DNA from: Pseudomonadota bacterium
Lineage (GTDB): Bacteria > Pseudomonadota > Alphaproteobacteria > Acetobacterales > Acetobacteraceae
DNA: 48,457 nucleotides
Assembly: GCA_021845985.1 (NCBI GenBank)
Contig: JAJZES010000040.1
Coordinates: 1 to 48,457, forward strand
Direction: 5' to 3'
Of the stretch, positions 26,782 through 35,404 are shown piece after piece. The notes under the pieces were generated by a model. The model had not been told where the DNA came from and did not search any database. It saw nothing but the letters and a program-made list of their open reading frames with translations. Both the position numbers and the translations under genes were made by a program. How positions within the stretch are numbered: the first letter of the stretch is position 1; each line of letters begins with the position of its first letter.

Positions 26782-28058
26782 GGCCGCCGCCCGGCCCGCA
26801 GCTTCGCCCAATAGGCGAGGCGCTTGACGATCTCACGCTCAAAGCCGCGCTCGGCGGGACGGTAGAACTGCGCCCGCGCCATCCCCTCGGGGAAATAGTC
26901 CTGGCCGGAAAACGCATCTGCCGTGTCGTGGTCATAGGCGTAGCCCTGGCCGTAGCCGAGGCGCTTCATCAGCGTGGTGGGGGCGTTCAGGATGTGGGCC
27001 GGCGGCATCTTGCTCCCCGTGGCGCGCGCCGCCGCCTGTGCTTCACCGAACGCCACATAGGCCGCGTTCGATTTCGGCGCGGTGGCGAGATACAGTACCG
27101 ACTGGGCAATCGCCAACTCCCCCTCCGGGCTGCCGAGCCGCTCATAGGCCTGCCATGCAGCCAGCGCCTGCCCGAGCGCGTTCGGATCGGCGAGGCCGAT
27201 ATCCTCGACCGCGAAGCGCACCAGCCGGCGGGCGATGAAGCGCGGGTCCTCGCCACCCGCGGTCATCCGTGCATACCAGTAGAGCGCCGCATCCGCATCC
27301 GACCCGCGCAGCGATTTATGCAGCGCCGAGATCAGATTGTAGTGCTCCTCCCGATCCTTGTCATACAGCGCGGCGCGGCGCGCGAGCAGTTCGGCCAGCC
27401 CCGCCGGGTCGAGCGGCGGCGTCTCCGCCGGCAGCAGGACCAGTTGCTCGACCATGTTGAGCAGATAGCGCCCGTCACCATCGGCCATCGCCCGCAGCGC
27501 CGCGCGCCCCTCCGCCAGCAGCGGCAGCGTCCGCCCGGCCGCCGTCTCGGCCCGGCTCAGCAGCAGATCGAGCGCCGCGTCATCGAGCCGGCGCAGCACC
27601 AGCACCTGGCAGCGCGACAGCAGGGCGCCGTTGAGCGCGAAGGAGGGGTTCTCCGTCGTCGCGCCGACCAGGGTGATGGTGCCGGTTTCCACCACCGGCA
27701 GGAAACCGTCCTGCTGGGCGCGGTTGAAGCGGTGGATTTCATCGACGAACAGCAGCGTCCCGCCGCCGCCGTCGCGCCGCCGCGCCGCCTCGTCGAAGGC
27801 GCGGCGCAGATCGGCGACGCCGGAAAACACCGCCGAGAGCTGCACGAAGACAAGGCCGGCGCGAGCCGCCAGCAGCCGCGCGATGGTGGTCTTGCCGACC
27901 CCGGGCGGTCCCCACAGGATCAGCGAGGCGAGGCTGCCGCGCTCCAGCATGCGGGTGATGGTGCCGGCGGGGCCGAGCAGGTGGTCCTGCCCGACCACAT
28001 CGACGAGGCTTTGCGGGCGCAGCCGGTCGGCGAGCGGGATCACCTCACGCCGCCGCAT
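26778..28058 (-). CDS. rarA: Replication-associated recombination protein A (AAA+ ATPase)
   Basis: This 426-aa AAA+ protein opens PLADRLRPQSLVDVVGQDHLLG. It has Walker A GPPGVGKTT (50-58), Walker B LLFVDEIHRFNRAQQD, sensor 1 VGATTENPSF, the Ser-Arg-Cys arginine-finger region ALLSRCQVL, and the MgsA C-terminal domain (HKSLRGSDADAALYWYARM). It acts at stalled forks. The ATG at 28058 overlaps the glycosyltransferase 3' end by 14 nt; a GTG five codons later is an alternative. It precedes the pseudouridine synthase with a 4-nt overlap. Confidence 0.93.
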   Translation of the reverse strand: MRRREVIPLADRLRPQSLVDVVGQDHLLGPAGTITRMLERGSLASLILWGPPGVGKTTIARLLAARAGLVFVQLSAVFSGVADLRRAFDEAARRRDGGGGTLLFVDEIHRFNRAQQDGFLPVVETGTITLVGATTENPSFALNGALLSRCQVLVLRRLDDAALDLLLSRAETAAGRTLPLLAEGRAALRAMADGDGRYLLNMVEQLVLLPAETPPLDPAGLAELLARRAALYDKDREEHYNLISALHKSLRGSDADAALYWYARMTAGGEDPRFIARRLVRFAVEDIGLADPNALGQALAAWQAYERLGSPEGELAIAQSVLYLATAPKSNAAYVAFGEAQAAARATGSKMPPAHILNAPTTLMKRLGYGQGYAYDHDTADAFSGQDYFPEGMARAQFYRPAERGFEREIVKRLAYWAKLRAGRRP

Positions 28059-31000
28059 CCCGCCGCAGCGGCGCCGTCCCCGGCAGATCGAGCGGCAGCC
28101 AGCCGCGCCCGTCGCTGACCTGCACCCCGGACAGCATCGCCGCACAGGCGCGCACGTCCGGCGCGGCGAGGCGGAAGACGAAGTCGAAGCGGCAGACGAG
28201 GTCGAGCCGCGGGCCGGTGCCCTCCGGCAGCGTCAGCACGATGCGCTCGGCGGCGCCGGGTTCGAGGAAGCGGCGGACCAGCCGGACAGCATTGGTGGTG
28301 ATCTCCACCGCCTGATGCCTTCCCGCCTCAGGCAGCCAGAGGTTCAGCGCCACCCGGGCCAGCGGACGCGCGCTCCACAAATGCAGCGTGACCGCGCTGT
28401 CGCACCACGCATCGTCATGCAGGCCGGCCGGGCGCAGCAGCAGGCGCGGCAGGTCGGGCGGCGGGATGGCGGCGGCGAGATCGGCCAGCGCCGGAACGTA
28501 ATAGTCGCCCATCATGCGGCGGTAGCTGCCATAGAGCGGCAGACCGGGGGCGGGCGCCGGCTGCGCCGCGGCCCGGCGCAGCGCCGCGACGATGGCGTCG
28601 GGCGGTGCCAGCAGCGGCACGGTGACGCCGTGGCCGAGGGCGCGGATGCGCTCGCCGATGGCACCGAAATCATAGGCCACCGGCACCAGCCCGGCCTCCA
28701 GGCTTTCCGACAGCGTGTAGGAGAACGTCTCCGGGAACACCGCCAGCAGCAGCGCGACATGGCAACCCGCCGCGGCCAGCGCCGCAACCGCCGCCTCCGG
28801 CCGGTAGCCGCCGAGCACCTGTACGGTGTCGAAGCGCGTCAATTCCTCCGTGCGATCGGTGTAGCCGACGACGACGAAGTCGATGTCGTCGTGCCACAGG
28901 CTGCAATGGCGCACCAGTTCGACGAGCTGCTGCGCGCCCTTCTGCGGCCCGATGGCGCCAGGGATGGCGACGCGCAGCCGCGCCCCCGGCGGCGGCCGGC
29001 GCCGCGCCGTCGCCGCCGTGTGGTGCGGCGCGACATGCGGCCGCACCACCGCGGCGAGGCCGGGAAAAAGTTGCGCGTAGCGGTCGGCGGTGTCCTGCGA
29101 CGGGGCGATCACCTGCATCGCCTCGCGCAGCAGCATCTCCCACTTGCCACGCCAGACCTCGCCGCGCTCGGCATATCCGGTCAGCTCGGGGTTGATCTGT
29201 GGATGGATCGGGCCGTGCCGGACGCAGGTGGTGCATTTGGCCGCCGGCGGCATGCCGCAATAGCGCGCGCCGGCATCGAGCAGCGTCACCTTTGGGCAGG
29301 CATAGAAGAAATCATGCAGCGTCACCGCATAGGGGATGCCGCTGTCGCGGACGAATTCGCCGATGCCGTCGGGCAGGTCGATCAAATGCTGGACATGGAT
29401 GAAGCGCGGCGCGATGTCGAGAATGTCGGCCAGCGCCTCGGCCAGCGGCGTGCCGACCGGATAGTGCAGCGCCTCGGCCGGCGCCGTGTCGGCGAGGCCG
29501 CCGCGGCGCAGCACCAGCGTGCGCTGCCCGTCATCGTTGACCGCGGCGGCGAGAGCGAGGACGAGCCAGTCCTCGGCGGCGAGATGCGCCATCATGTCCT
29601 CGGCATGGCGCACCGCGCCGCCTTCCAGCGCCAGGGTGACGAACACCGCGGCGCGGCGATGGCGCGACCAGACGCGCTTCTGCACCGCATTGCGCAGGTC
29701 GTGCAGCGGATCGGTGCGGATGAAGTCGGCGACGAAGGCGTCGTAATACGGATACAGCGCCTGCACCGCGCGCAGATTGGCCGCCATCTGCTGCTTCCAG
29801 TCGGCGACGGTGGAAAACGAGACCGAGCCGAGATGGGTGACATAGACATCGGCGGCGCAGACATTGCGCCAGCCGCGGGCGAGCGCGCGCAGCGAAAAAT
29901 CATTCTCCTCGCCATAGCCGGTGCCGAAGCGCACGGCATCGAACAGGCCGACATCGTCGAGCGCGGCGCGCTTGATATACATGCAGAAGCCGTGCGCGGT
30001 CGGGATGTCGCGCAGCACGCCGGGATTGGCCGCCTGGCACAGCGCGTCGATCTCGGCGGTGGTCATCTCCCACGGATCGCCGGCGCCGCCGGGGGCGGCC
30101 GGCAGGCTGTAGATGGTGGCGTTGTTGGACAGCGGCGTCACCGTGGCGATGGCGGCATCGGCATGGGCGGCGCGGTAGAGCCGGTCGAGGAAGCCCGGCG
30201 GGGCGAGCGTGTCGGCGTTGAGCAGCAGCACATCGGCGCTGGCGGACTGCGCCATGCCGCGATTGACCGAGGCGACGAAGCCGATATTGCGGTCATTGCG
30301 CAGATAGGTGATGCGGCCGGCGGCGCCGAGCGCGGCCAGGGCGGTGGATAATTCCGGCTCCGGCGCGCAGTCGTCGATGACGATGATGCGGTGGGCGATG
30401 CGCCCGGCGGCACCGCCGCCCTCGCCAAGCAGGCTGGCGATGCAGTCGAGCGTTTCGGCCAGCCCGCGATAGACCGGCACGATGACGTCGATCTCCGGCG
30501 GCGCGGCGCCGGGCGTGCCGCCGGCCAGCGGCAGGGCGCCGCGCGGCGCGTTGCGGTCCGGCCCCCGCCCGGTTCCGTTCAACGCCTGCAGCAGCGGCGG
30601 CAGCAGCAGACCGCCGAACAGCAGCCCGGCCGGCGTGCGGCCCAGCGCCTGCGCCCCGGCGACCGCGGCGGCCACCATCGCCGGCAGCGTGGCGCCGCGC
30701 AGCACCGGGGGAAACGGCGCGACATTGGTGCCGCGCAGGGTGAAACTGACCAGCTCCGGCGCGGCATCGGCGGCGCGGCGCGGCAGCGCGGCGTGGAACC
30801 CGCCGCCGACGATCGCGCCGTCAATGTCGCGCAGATCGGCGCGGTGCAGGTTGCAGACGACGCGCAGCGTCTGCCCGCCGGCGCGCAGTTCCAGCGTCAG
30901 CGGCGAGGCCGGCCGCAATTCATCGAACAGCCAGCCGGCAATGGAATGTTCGTCGGCGATGTCGATATAGCCGCGATAGCGCGAGCAGAACGACACCGCC

Positions 31001-31281
31001 GCCGGCGGCAGCGCCGCCGCATCCCAGCTCAGCGTCAGCGTGTGCGGCGTGCCGTCGAATACGGCGGGCGAACAGGCGACGCGCAGCCGGCCGTCATCGG
31101 CAACCGACCACTCGGCCGGGTCGATGCGCGCCCCGTCGCAGGCCACCGTGGCGACGCGCTGCGGCGGGTCGATCGCCAGCAGCGCCTCGGTGCCGTGGAA
31201 CGCCAGCGTCAGCGCCGGTGCCACCGCAACAGGTGGCGCCGTCGGCCTGGCGGTCGGCTTTGACTTGGCCGCGCGGGGCAT
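28045..31281 (-). CDS. Bimodular glycosyltransferase (GT2 plus GT4-like)
   Basis: This 1078-aa protein has an N-terminal beta-rich region (about 20-200) resembling carbohydrate-binding or immunoglobulin-like folds. A GT2 domain starts near 263 (EIDVIVPVYRGLAETLDCI) with RNDRNIGFVASVNRGM, the metal-binding LLLNADTLAPPGFL, and GYGEENDFSLRALARGW. A second GT-B-like module runs from about 540 (AVFVTLALEGGAVRH) with VTLHDFFYACPK, VIAPSQDT, and the sugar-nucleotide region FPETFSYTLSESLEAGLVPVAYD. A short C-terminal beta region follows. It probably builds a cell-surface glycan with two successive transfers. It heads a seven-gene overlapping run. Its ribosome-binding site (GGAG) and ATG lie inside a long hairpin (31264-31353). 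Confidence 0.88.
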   Translation of the reverse strand: MPRAAKSKPTARPTAPPVAVAPALTLAFHGTEALLAIDPPQRVATVACDGARIDPAEWSVADDGRLRVACSPAVFDGTPHTLTLSWDAAALPPAAVSFCSRYRGYIDIADEHSIAGWLFDELRPASPLTLELRAGGQTLRVVCNLHRADLRDIDGAIVGGGFHAALPRRAADAAPELVSFTLRGTNVAPFPPVLRGATLPAMVAAAVAGAQALGRTPAGLLFGGLLLPPLLQALNGTGRGPDRNAPRGALPLAGGTPGAAPPEIDVIVPVYRGLAETLDCIASLLGEGGGAAGRIAHRIIVIDDCAPEPELSTALAALGAAGRITYLRNDRNIGFVASVNRGMAQSASADVLLLNADTLAPPGFLDRLYRAAHADAAIATVTPLSNNATIYSLPAAPGGAGDPWEMTTAEIDALCQAANPGVLRDIPTAHGFCMYIKRAALDDVGLFDAVRFGTGYGEENDFSLRALARGWRNVCAADVYVTHLGSVSFSTVADWKQQMAANLRAVQALYPYYDAFVADFIRTDPLHDLRNAVQKRVWSRHRRAAVFVTLALEGGAVRHAEDMMAHLAAEDWLVLALAAAVNDDGQRTLVLRRGGLADTAPAEALHYPVGTPLAEALADILDIAPRFIHVQHLIDLPDGIGEFVRDSGIPYAVTLHDFFYACPKVTLLDAGARYCGMPPAAKCTTCVRHGPIHPQINPELTGYAERGEVWRGKWEMLLREAMQVIAPSQDTADRYAQLFPGLAAVVRPHVAPHHTAATARRRPPPGARLRVAIPGAIGPQKGAQQLVELVRHCSLWHDDIDFVVVGYTDRTEELTRFDTVQVLGGYRPEAAVAALAAAGCHVALLLAVFPETFSYTLSESLEAGLVPVAYDFGAIGERIRALGHGVTVPLLAPPDAIVAALRRAAAQPAPAPGLPLYGSYRRMMGDYYVPALADLAAAIPPPDLPRLLLRPAGLHDDAWCDSAVTLHLWSARPLARVALNLWLPEAGRHQAVEITTNAVRLVRRFLEPGAAERIVLTLPEGTGPRLDLVCRFDFVFRLAAPDVRACAAMLSGVQVSDGRGWLPLDLPGTAPLRRDAAA

Positions 31282-31353
31282 GCAACAGGCTCCGGGGCAG
31301 GCCGTGTGGACCGCACCTGCCCCGGAGCCTGCCCCATGCTCCGCGCGGCCAAG
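31264..31353. repeat. Long inverted repeat (38-nt arms) over a start codon
   Basis: Arms 31264-31301 and 31316-31353 pair at 34 of 38 positions around a 14-nt loop. Mismatches are at 31277 and 31283-31285, counted on the left arm. The left arm includes the ATG (31281-31279) and the GGAG of the glycosyltransferase, so an RNA hairpin would hide both. Both arms have the core GGCTCCGGGGCAGG, which sits at the loop end and has no mismatches. Confidence 0.85.
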
Positions 31354-31381
31354 TGCCGATCTATAGCCGGTCGCGGGTGCG

Positions 31382-31502
31382 CTTGGCCACCGCGCGGTCG
31401 GCGGCGCAGCGGAAGAATGCGCTGGCGCGATAAAACCTGTGGACGGCGGACCCGCATGGCAGTATCGCGCATGATGACGCTGCCGTATTGCGCGGTGGCC
31501 AA
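31382..31502. repeat. Second inverted repeat sharing the CTTGGCC...CGCGCGG motif
   Basis: TTGGCCACCGCGC at 31383-31395 is the reverse complement of 31490-31502, a 13-bp perfect match with 94 nt between the arms. The outer bases resemble the ends of the 31264-31353 repeat (CTTGGCCGCGCGG), so related motifs occur four times in the 250-nt gap between the glycosyltransferase and the diguanylate cyclase. No gene is evident in this gap. Confidence 0.6.
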
Positions 31503-31531
31503 AGCAGGCGCGGAATTGCGGCGGACAGCGG

Positions 31532-33016
31532 ATGAATCATCAATCGGACAGTGTCACCCTGCCGCGCAGCGCTGACGACGAGTGCGATGATTCGCAAATG
31601 TTCGATCTGGCACCGGTTTCGTTGTGGCTTGAGGATTACAGTGCGCTGCGCTCGCTGTTCGAGGCATGGCGGCGTGACGGGGTGGTCCGGCTGGCGCCGT
31701 TTCTGCATCAGGACCCGGCGCGCGTCACCGCCTGTTCGGATGCCATCCGCGTGCTGCGGGTCAATCAGCGGACGCTCGATCTCTATCAGGCCGGCAGCCT
31801 GCGCGAGCTGGTCGGCAATCTCGGCCTGATCTTTCGCGACGACATGATGGCGGCGTTCATCGACGAACTGGAACAATTATGGAGCGGCAGCAGCCGCTTC
31901 GGCAGCACCAGCGTCAATTACGCGCTCGGCGGACGGCGCATCGACATTCAGTTGCGCGGCAGCGTGCTGCCCGGCTGTGAGGCGACCTGGCAGCGCGTGC
32001 TGGTGGCGATCGAGGATGTCACCGAGCGCGAGGCGGCGCGCCGCCGCGAGCGGGCCAGCGAAGCCTATGCGCGCGGCCTGTTCGAACATTCGCCGGTGTC
32101 GCTGTGGGTGGAGGATTTCAGCCGGGTCAAGGCGCTGCTGGACGATCTGCGCGACCAGGGGATCACCGATTTCCGCGTCTTCACCGATGTCCACCCGGAG
32201 TTCGTGCGCCGCTGCATGAGCGAAATCCGCGTGCTCGACGTCAACGGCCATACGCTGGAGATGTTCGGCGCGCCGGACAAGGCGTCGCTGCTGTCGCGGC
32301 TCGACGACGTGTTTCGCGACAACATGCAGCCGCATTTCCGCGAGCAGCTCATCGATCTGTGGCACGGCAAGCTGTTTCAGCGGCGCGAGGTGGTCAATTA
32401 CGCGCTGACCGGCGACGAATTGCATGTGCATCTGCAGTTCTCGGTGCTGCCCGGCCATGAGCACGACTGGTCGCTGGTGCAGGTGGCGCTGACCGACATC
32501 ACCGCGCGCAAGAAGGCCGAGGCGTATCTGGAGTTCCTCGGCAAGCACGACGTGCTGACCAAGCTGCACAACCGTTCCTCCTATGTCGAGGAGCTGAACC
32601 GGCTGGAGCGGCGCGGGCCGTTCCCGGTGACGGTGGCGATCATCGACCTCAACGGGCTGAAGGCGGCCAACGACATCGCCGGCCATGCCGCCGGCGATGC
32701 GCTGCTGCGGCGCGCCGGCGAGGTGCTGGGCAAGGCGGTGGAGAAGCCGGGGCATGCCGCGCGCGTCGGCGGCGACGAGTTTGCCGTGCTGCTGCCGGGC
32801 ACCGATGCGCGCGGCGGCGCGGTGCTGATGGACAGCATCGCCCGGCTGCTGGCGCTGAACAACTCGTTCTACTGCGACGCCCCGCTGAGCCTGTCGATCG
32901 GGCTGGCGACGCAGCTTCCCGGTGAGCGGCTGGAGGCGGTGGTCAAGCGCGCCGACCATGAGATGTACCAGGCCAAGCGGGCGTTCTATGCCCAGGTCGG
33001 GCAGGCGCCGCGCTGA
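31532..33016 (+). CDS. Diguanylate cyclase with two tandem PAS-like sensor domains
   Basis: This 494-aa cytoplasmic protein has two homologous sensor modules, beginning APVSLWLEDYSALRSLFEAWR (about 27-47) and SPVSLWVEDFSRVKALLDDLR (about 182-202). Each ends in PAS/PAC-type strands and VTER/ITARKKAE linkers. The GGDEF domain has HDVLTKLHNRSSYVEEL, IIDLNGLKAANDIAGHAAGDALL and an intact active site RVGGDEF (411-417). No RxxD inhibitory site lies five residues before GGDEF (EKPGHAARV). It should make cyclic di-GMP. The ATG at 31532 gives the longest frame and has a weak ribosome-binding site; no membrane segment is present. Confidence 0.9.
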   Translation: MNHQSDSVTLPRSADDECDDSQMFDLAPVSLWLEDYSALRSLFEAWRRDGVVRLAPFLHQDPARVTACSDAIRVLRVNQRTLDLYQAGSLRELVGNLGLIFRDDMMAAFIDELEQLWSGSSRFGSTSVNYALGGRRIDIQLRGSVLPGCEATWQRVLVAIEDVTEREAARRRERASEAYARGLFEHSPVSLWVEDFSRVKALLDDLRDQGITDFRVFTDVHPEFVRRCMSEIRVLDVNGHTLEMFGAPDKASLLSRLDDVFRDNMQPHFREQLIDLWHGKLFQRREVVNYALTGDELHVHLQFSVLPGHEHDWSLVQVALTDITARKKAEAYLEFLGKHDVLTKLHNRSSYVEELNRLERRGPFPVTVAIIDLNGLKAANDIAGHAAGDALLRRAGEVLGKAVEKPGHAARVGGDEFAVLLPGTDARGGAVLMDSIARLLALNNSFYCDAPLSLSIGLATQLPGERLEAVVKRADHEMYQAKRAFYAQVGQAPR

Positions 33017-33099
33017 ACCGACGGCGGCAGGCCGGATGGTGCGCCGGCGCCGAGATGGCGTAGTCTCGCCCGGCTTGCGGCAACGGGGGAGGAACGGGC

Positions 33100-34122
33100 A
33101 TGGACCCGACGGCAAAACGCATGCTGGGGCGCACCGGCGTGGCGCTGACGCAGCTTGGCTTCGGCAGTGCCGGGCTGGGCGATTTGTTCGCATGCCTCTC
33201 GGAGCGCGAGTCGGAGGCGACGCTGGCGGCGGCGTGGGATGCCGGGGTGCGCTATTTCGACACCGCGCCCTGGTATGGCCGCGGCCAGAGCGAGCACCGG
33301 GTGGGGCATTTCCTGCGCCAGCAGGCGCGCGCGGGGTTCGTGCTGTCAACCAAGGTCGGCCGCACGCTGCATCCGGTGCATGCGGCGGAGACGTTCGACC
33401 GCGGCATGTGGGCGGGCGGGCTGCCGTTCCGCGAGCACTTCGATTATTCCTATGACGGGGTGATGCGCGCCTTCGAGGACAGTCTGCAGCGGCTCGGCCT
33501 GCCGCGGATCGACCTGCTGCTGATCCACGATCTGGATTTCCAGTATCACCGCACCACGCCGCGGGTCGAGGCGCTGCTGGCCGAGCTGTTCACCGGCGGC
33601 TGGCGGGCCTTGTCGGCGCTGAAGCGGCAGGGGCTGATCCGCGGCATCGGCGCCGGGATCAACGAACCCGGCATGATCCCGCGCCTGCTTGACCGGATGG
33701 AGCTTGATTTCTTTCTCGTGGCGCTGCCCTACACGCTGCTGGAACAGGCGGTGCTGGACACCGAGTTCCCCCGCTGTGCCGCGGCGGGCGTCGGCATCGT
33801 CATCGGCGGGGTGTTCGCGTCGGGCATTCTGGCCACCGGGGCGGTGCCGGGGGCCAAGCTGAACTACGCCGACGCGCCGCCGGAGGCGCTGGCGCGGGTG
33901 GCGCGGATCGAGGCGGTGTGCGCCCGGCACGGCGTTCCGCTGCCGGCGGCGGCGCTGCAGTTTCCGCTCGGCCATCCGAGTGTCGCGGCGGTGATTCCGG
34001 GGGCGGTGGCGCCGGAGCAGGTGGCCCGCAACGTCGCCGCGTTCCGCCACGCCATCCCGGCGGATTTCTGGGCCGAACTGAAGCACGCCGGCTTGCTGCG
34101 GGCGGATGCGCCGGTGCCGTAG
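33100..34122 (+). CDS. Aldo/keto reductase
   Basis: This 340-aa TIM-barrel enzyme opens LGRTGVALTQLGFGSAGLGD and has the catalytic tetrad: Asp and Tyr in YFDTAPWYGRGQSE, Lys in VLSTKVGR, and His in LLIHDLDFQYH. The insertion FREHFDYSYDGVMRAFEDSLQRLGL and the overall pattern resemble the D-threo-aldose 1-dehydrogenase/pyridoxal 4-dehydrogenase group. It should oxidise or reduce a sugar or aldehyde with NAD(P). It follows the diguanylate cyclase by 83 nt with GGGGGAGGAACGGGC before the ATG. Substrate not resolved. Confidence 0.9.
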   Translation: MDPTAKRMLGRTGVALTQLGFGSAGLGDLFACLSERESEATLAAAWDAGVRYFDTAPWYGRGQSEHRVGHFLRQQARAGFVLSTKVGRTLHPVHAAETFDRGMWAGGLPFREHFDYSYDGVMRAFEDSLQRLGLPRIDLLLIHDLDFQYHRTTPRVEALLAELFTGGWRALSALKRQGLIRGIGAGINEPGMIPRLLDRMELDFFLVALPYTLLEQAVLDTEFPRCAAAGVGIVIGGVFASGILATGAVPGAKLNYADAPPEALARVARIEAVCARHGVPLPAAALQFPLGHPSVAAVIPGAVAPEQVARNVAAFRHAIPADFWAELKHAGLLRADAPVP

Positions 34123-34189
34123 CGCCGCGACGCCCCGGCTGTGGTAGCCTCGCGCCGGAGCGCTCACAGCAGCCGAGACGTTGCCGCCC

Positions 34190-35377
34190 ATGCTGACCGA
34201 TGATGACCTGCGACAGCGATTGCACGACCTGGAAGCCTTCAACGTCGAACGCACCGAGTCGGCAAAGAACCCGGACAAGCTCGGGGAGGCGGTTTGCGCC
34301 TTCGCCAACGACCTGCCCGACGGCAGGGTGCCGGGGGTGCTGTTCGTCGGCGCGAAGGATGATGGCGCGTGCGCCGGCCTGGAGGTCACCGAGCAGGTCG
34401 TGCAGACCTTGATGGGGTTCGGCCGCGACGGCCAGATTCTGCCGCTGCCGAATCTCAGCGTGCGCAAGGTGACGCTGGATGGCTGCACGATGGCGGTGGC
34501 CGAGGTGATGCCCTCCGACAGCCCTCCGGTGCGCTACAAGCGACGCATCTGGGTGCGCTTCGGCTCGGCCCGCGCCCTGGCGACGCCGGAGCAGGAACGC
34601 CGGCTGGTCGAGCGCAGCCGGCGCTCCGTGCGTTCCTTCGACGCCCAGCCGGCGACGGGGGCAACGCTCGGCGATCTCAACCTGCGGATGTTCGAGACCG
34701 AGTACCTGCCGGCGGCGATTGCGCCCGACGTGCTGGCGGAGAATGGCCGGGAGGTGGTCGATCAGTTGCGGGCACTCAAGCTGCTCGGCCCGCAAGGGGT
34801 GCCGACGATCGCCGGTATTCTGGTGCTGGGGCGCGATCCGCGCGGCTTCCTGCCGGGGGCGTATATCCAGTTCGTCCGCTATGAGGGCGTGGCGGTGACG
34901 GAGACCATCCGCGACCAGAAGGAGATCGGCGGCGCGCTGTCGGACATGCTGCGGCGGCTCGACGATGTGCTGGACGCCAACGTCGCGCGACGGACGGATT
35001 TGTCGTCGGGAGCGACGGTGGTGCGCCCGGATTATCCGCTCCTGGCGTTGCAGGAACTCGCCCGCAATGCGGTGATCCACCGCGCCTATGACGGCACCAA
35101 CGCGCCGGTGCGGCTGACCTGGTTCGACGACCGGGTGGAGATCAGCAATCCCGGCGGCCCATTCGGCGCGGTGTCGGTGGCCAATTTCGGCCGGCCGGAG
35201 GCGACCGATTACCGCAACCCCATCCTCGCATCGGCGGCCAAGGATCTGGGCTTCGTGCAGCGGTTCGGCTCAGGCATTCCGCGGGCACAGAGCGCGCTGC
35301 GCCGCAACGGCAATCCACCGGCGGCGTTTCAGGTGGCGACGGGGTTCGTGCAGGCGGTGGTCAGGGCGGCGGGCTGA
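34190..35377 (+). CDS. AlbA_2 (Schlafen-like) domain protein with C-terminal HATPase
   Basis: This 395-aa protein opens with an AlbA_2-type domain: FNVERTESAKNPDKLGEAVCAFANDLP, VLFVGAKDDGACAGLEVTE, and RYKRRIWVRFGSARALATPEQERRL. A linker follows, then a divergent GHKL/HATPase_c_4 region with ALQELARNAVIHRAYDGTNAPVRLTWFDDRVEISNPGGPFG and FGSGIPRAQSALRR. Such proteins are annotated as RecG-like helicase-related or transcriptional regulators and occur near mobile DNA. The ATG at 34190 is preferred over a TTG three codons earlier. It sits between the aldo/keto reductase and the higBA pair on the opposite strand. Its role is unknown; a defence function is possible. Confidence 0.85.
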   Translation: MLTDDDLRQRLHDLEAFNVERTESAKNPDKLGEAVCAFANDLPDGRVPGVLFVGAKDDGACAGLEVTEQVVQTLMGFGRDGQILPLPNLSVRKVTLDGCTMAVAEVMPSDSPPVRYKRRIWVRFGSARALATPEQERRLVERSRRSVRSFDAQPATGATLGDLNLRMFETEYLPAAIAPDVLAENGREVVDQLRALKLLGPQGVPTIAGILVLGRDPRGFLPGAYIQFVRYEGVAVTETIRDQKEIGGALSDMLRRLDDVLDANVARRTDLSSGATVVRPDYPLLALQELARNAVIHRAYDGTNAPVRLTWFDDRVEISNPGGPFGAVSVANFGRPEATDYRNPILASAAKDLGFVQRFGSGIPRAQSALRRNGNPPAAFQVATGFVQAVVRAAG

Positions 35378-35404
35378 GCGCCGATCGACCCCGCCCGTTT
35401 GCGG

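Noticed and set aside
27631-30351. Long plus-strand ORF of 906 codons
   Set aside because: It mirrors rarA and the glycosyltransferase, whose minus-strand proteins have clear motifs.
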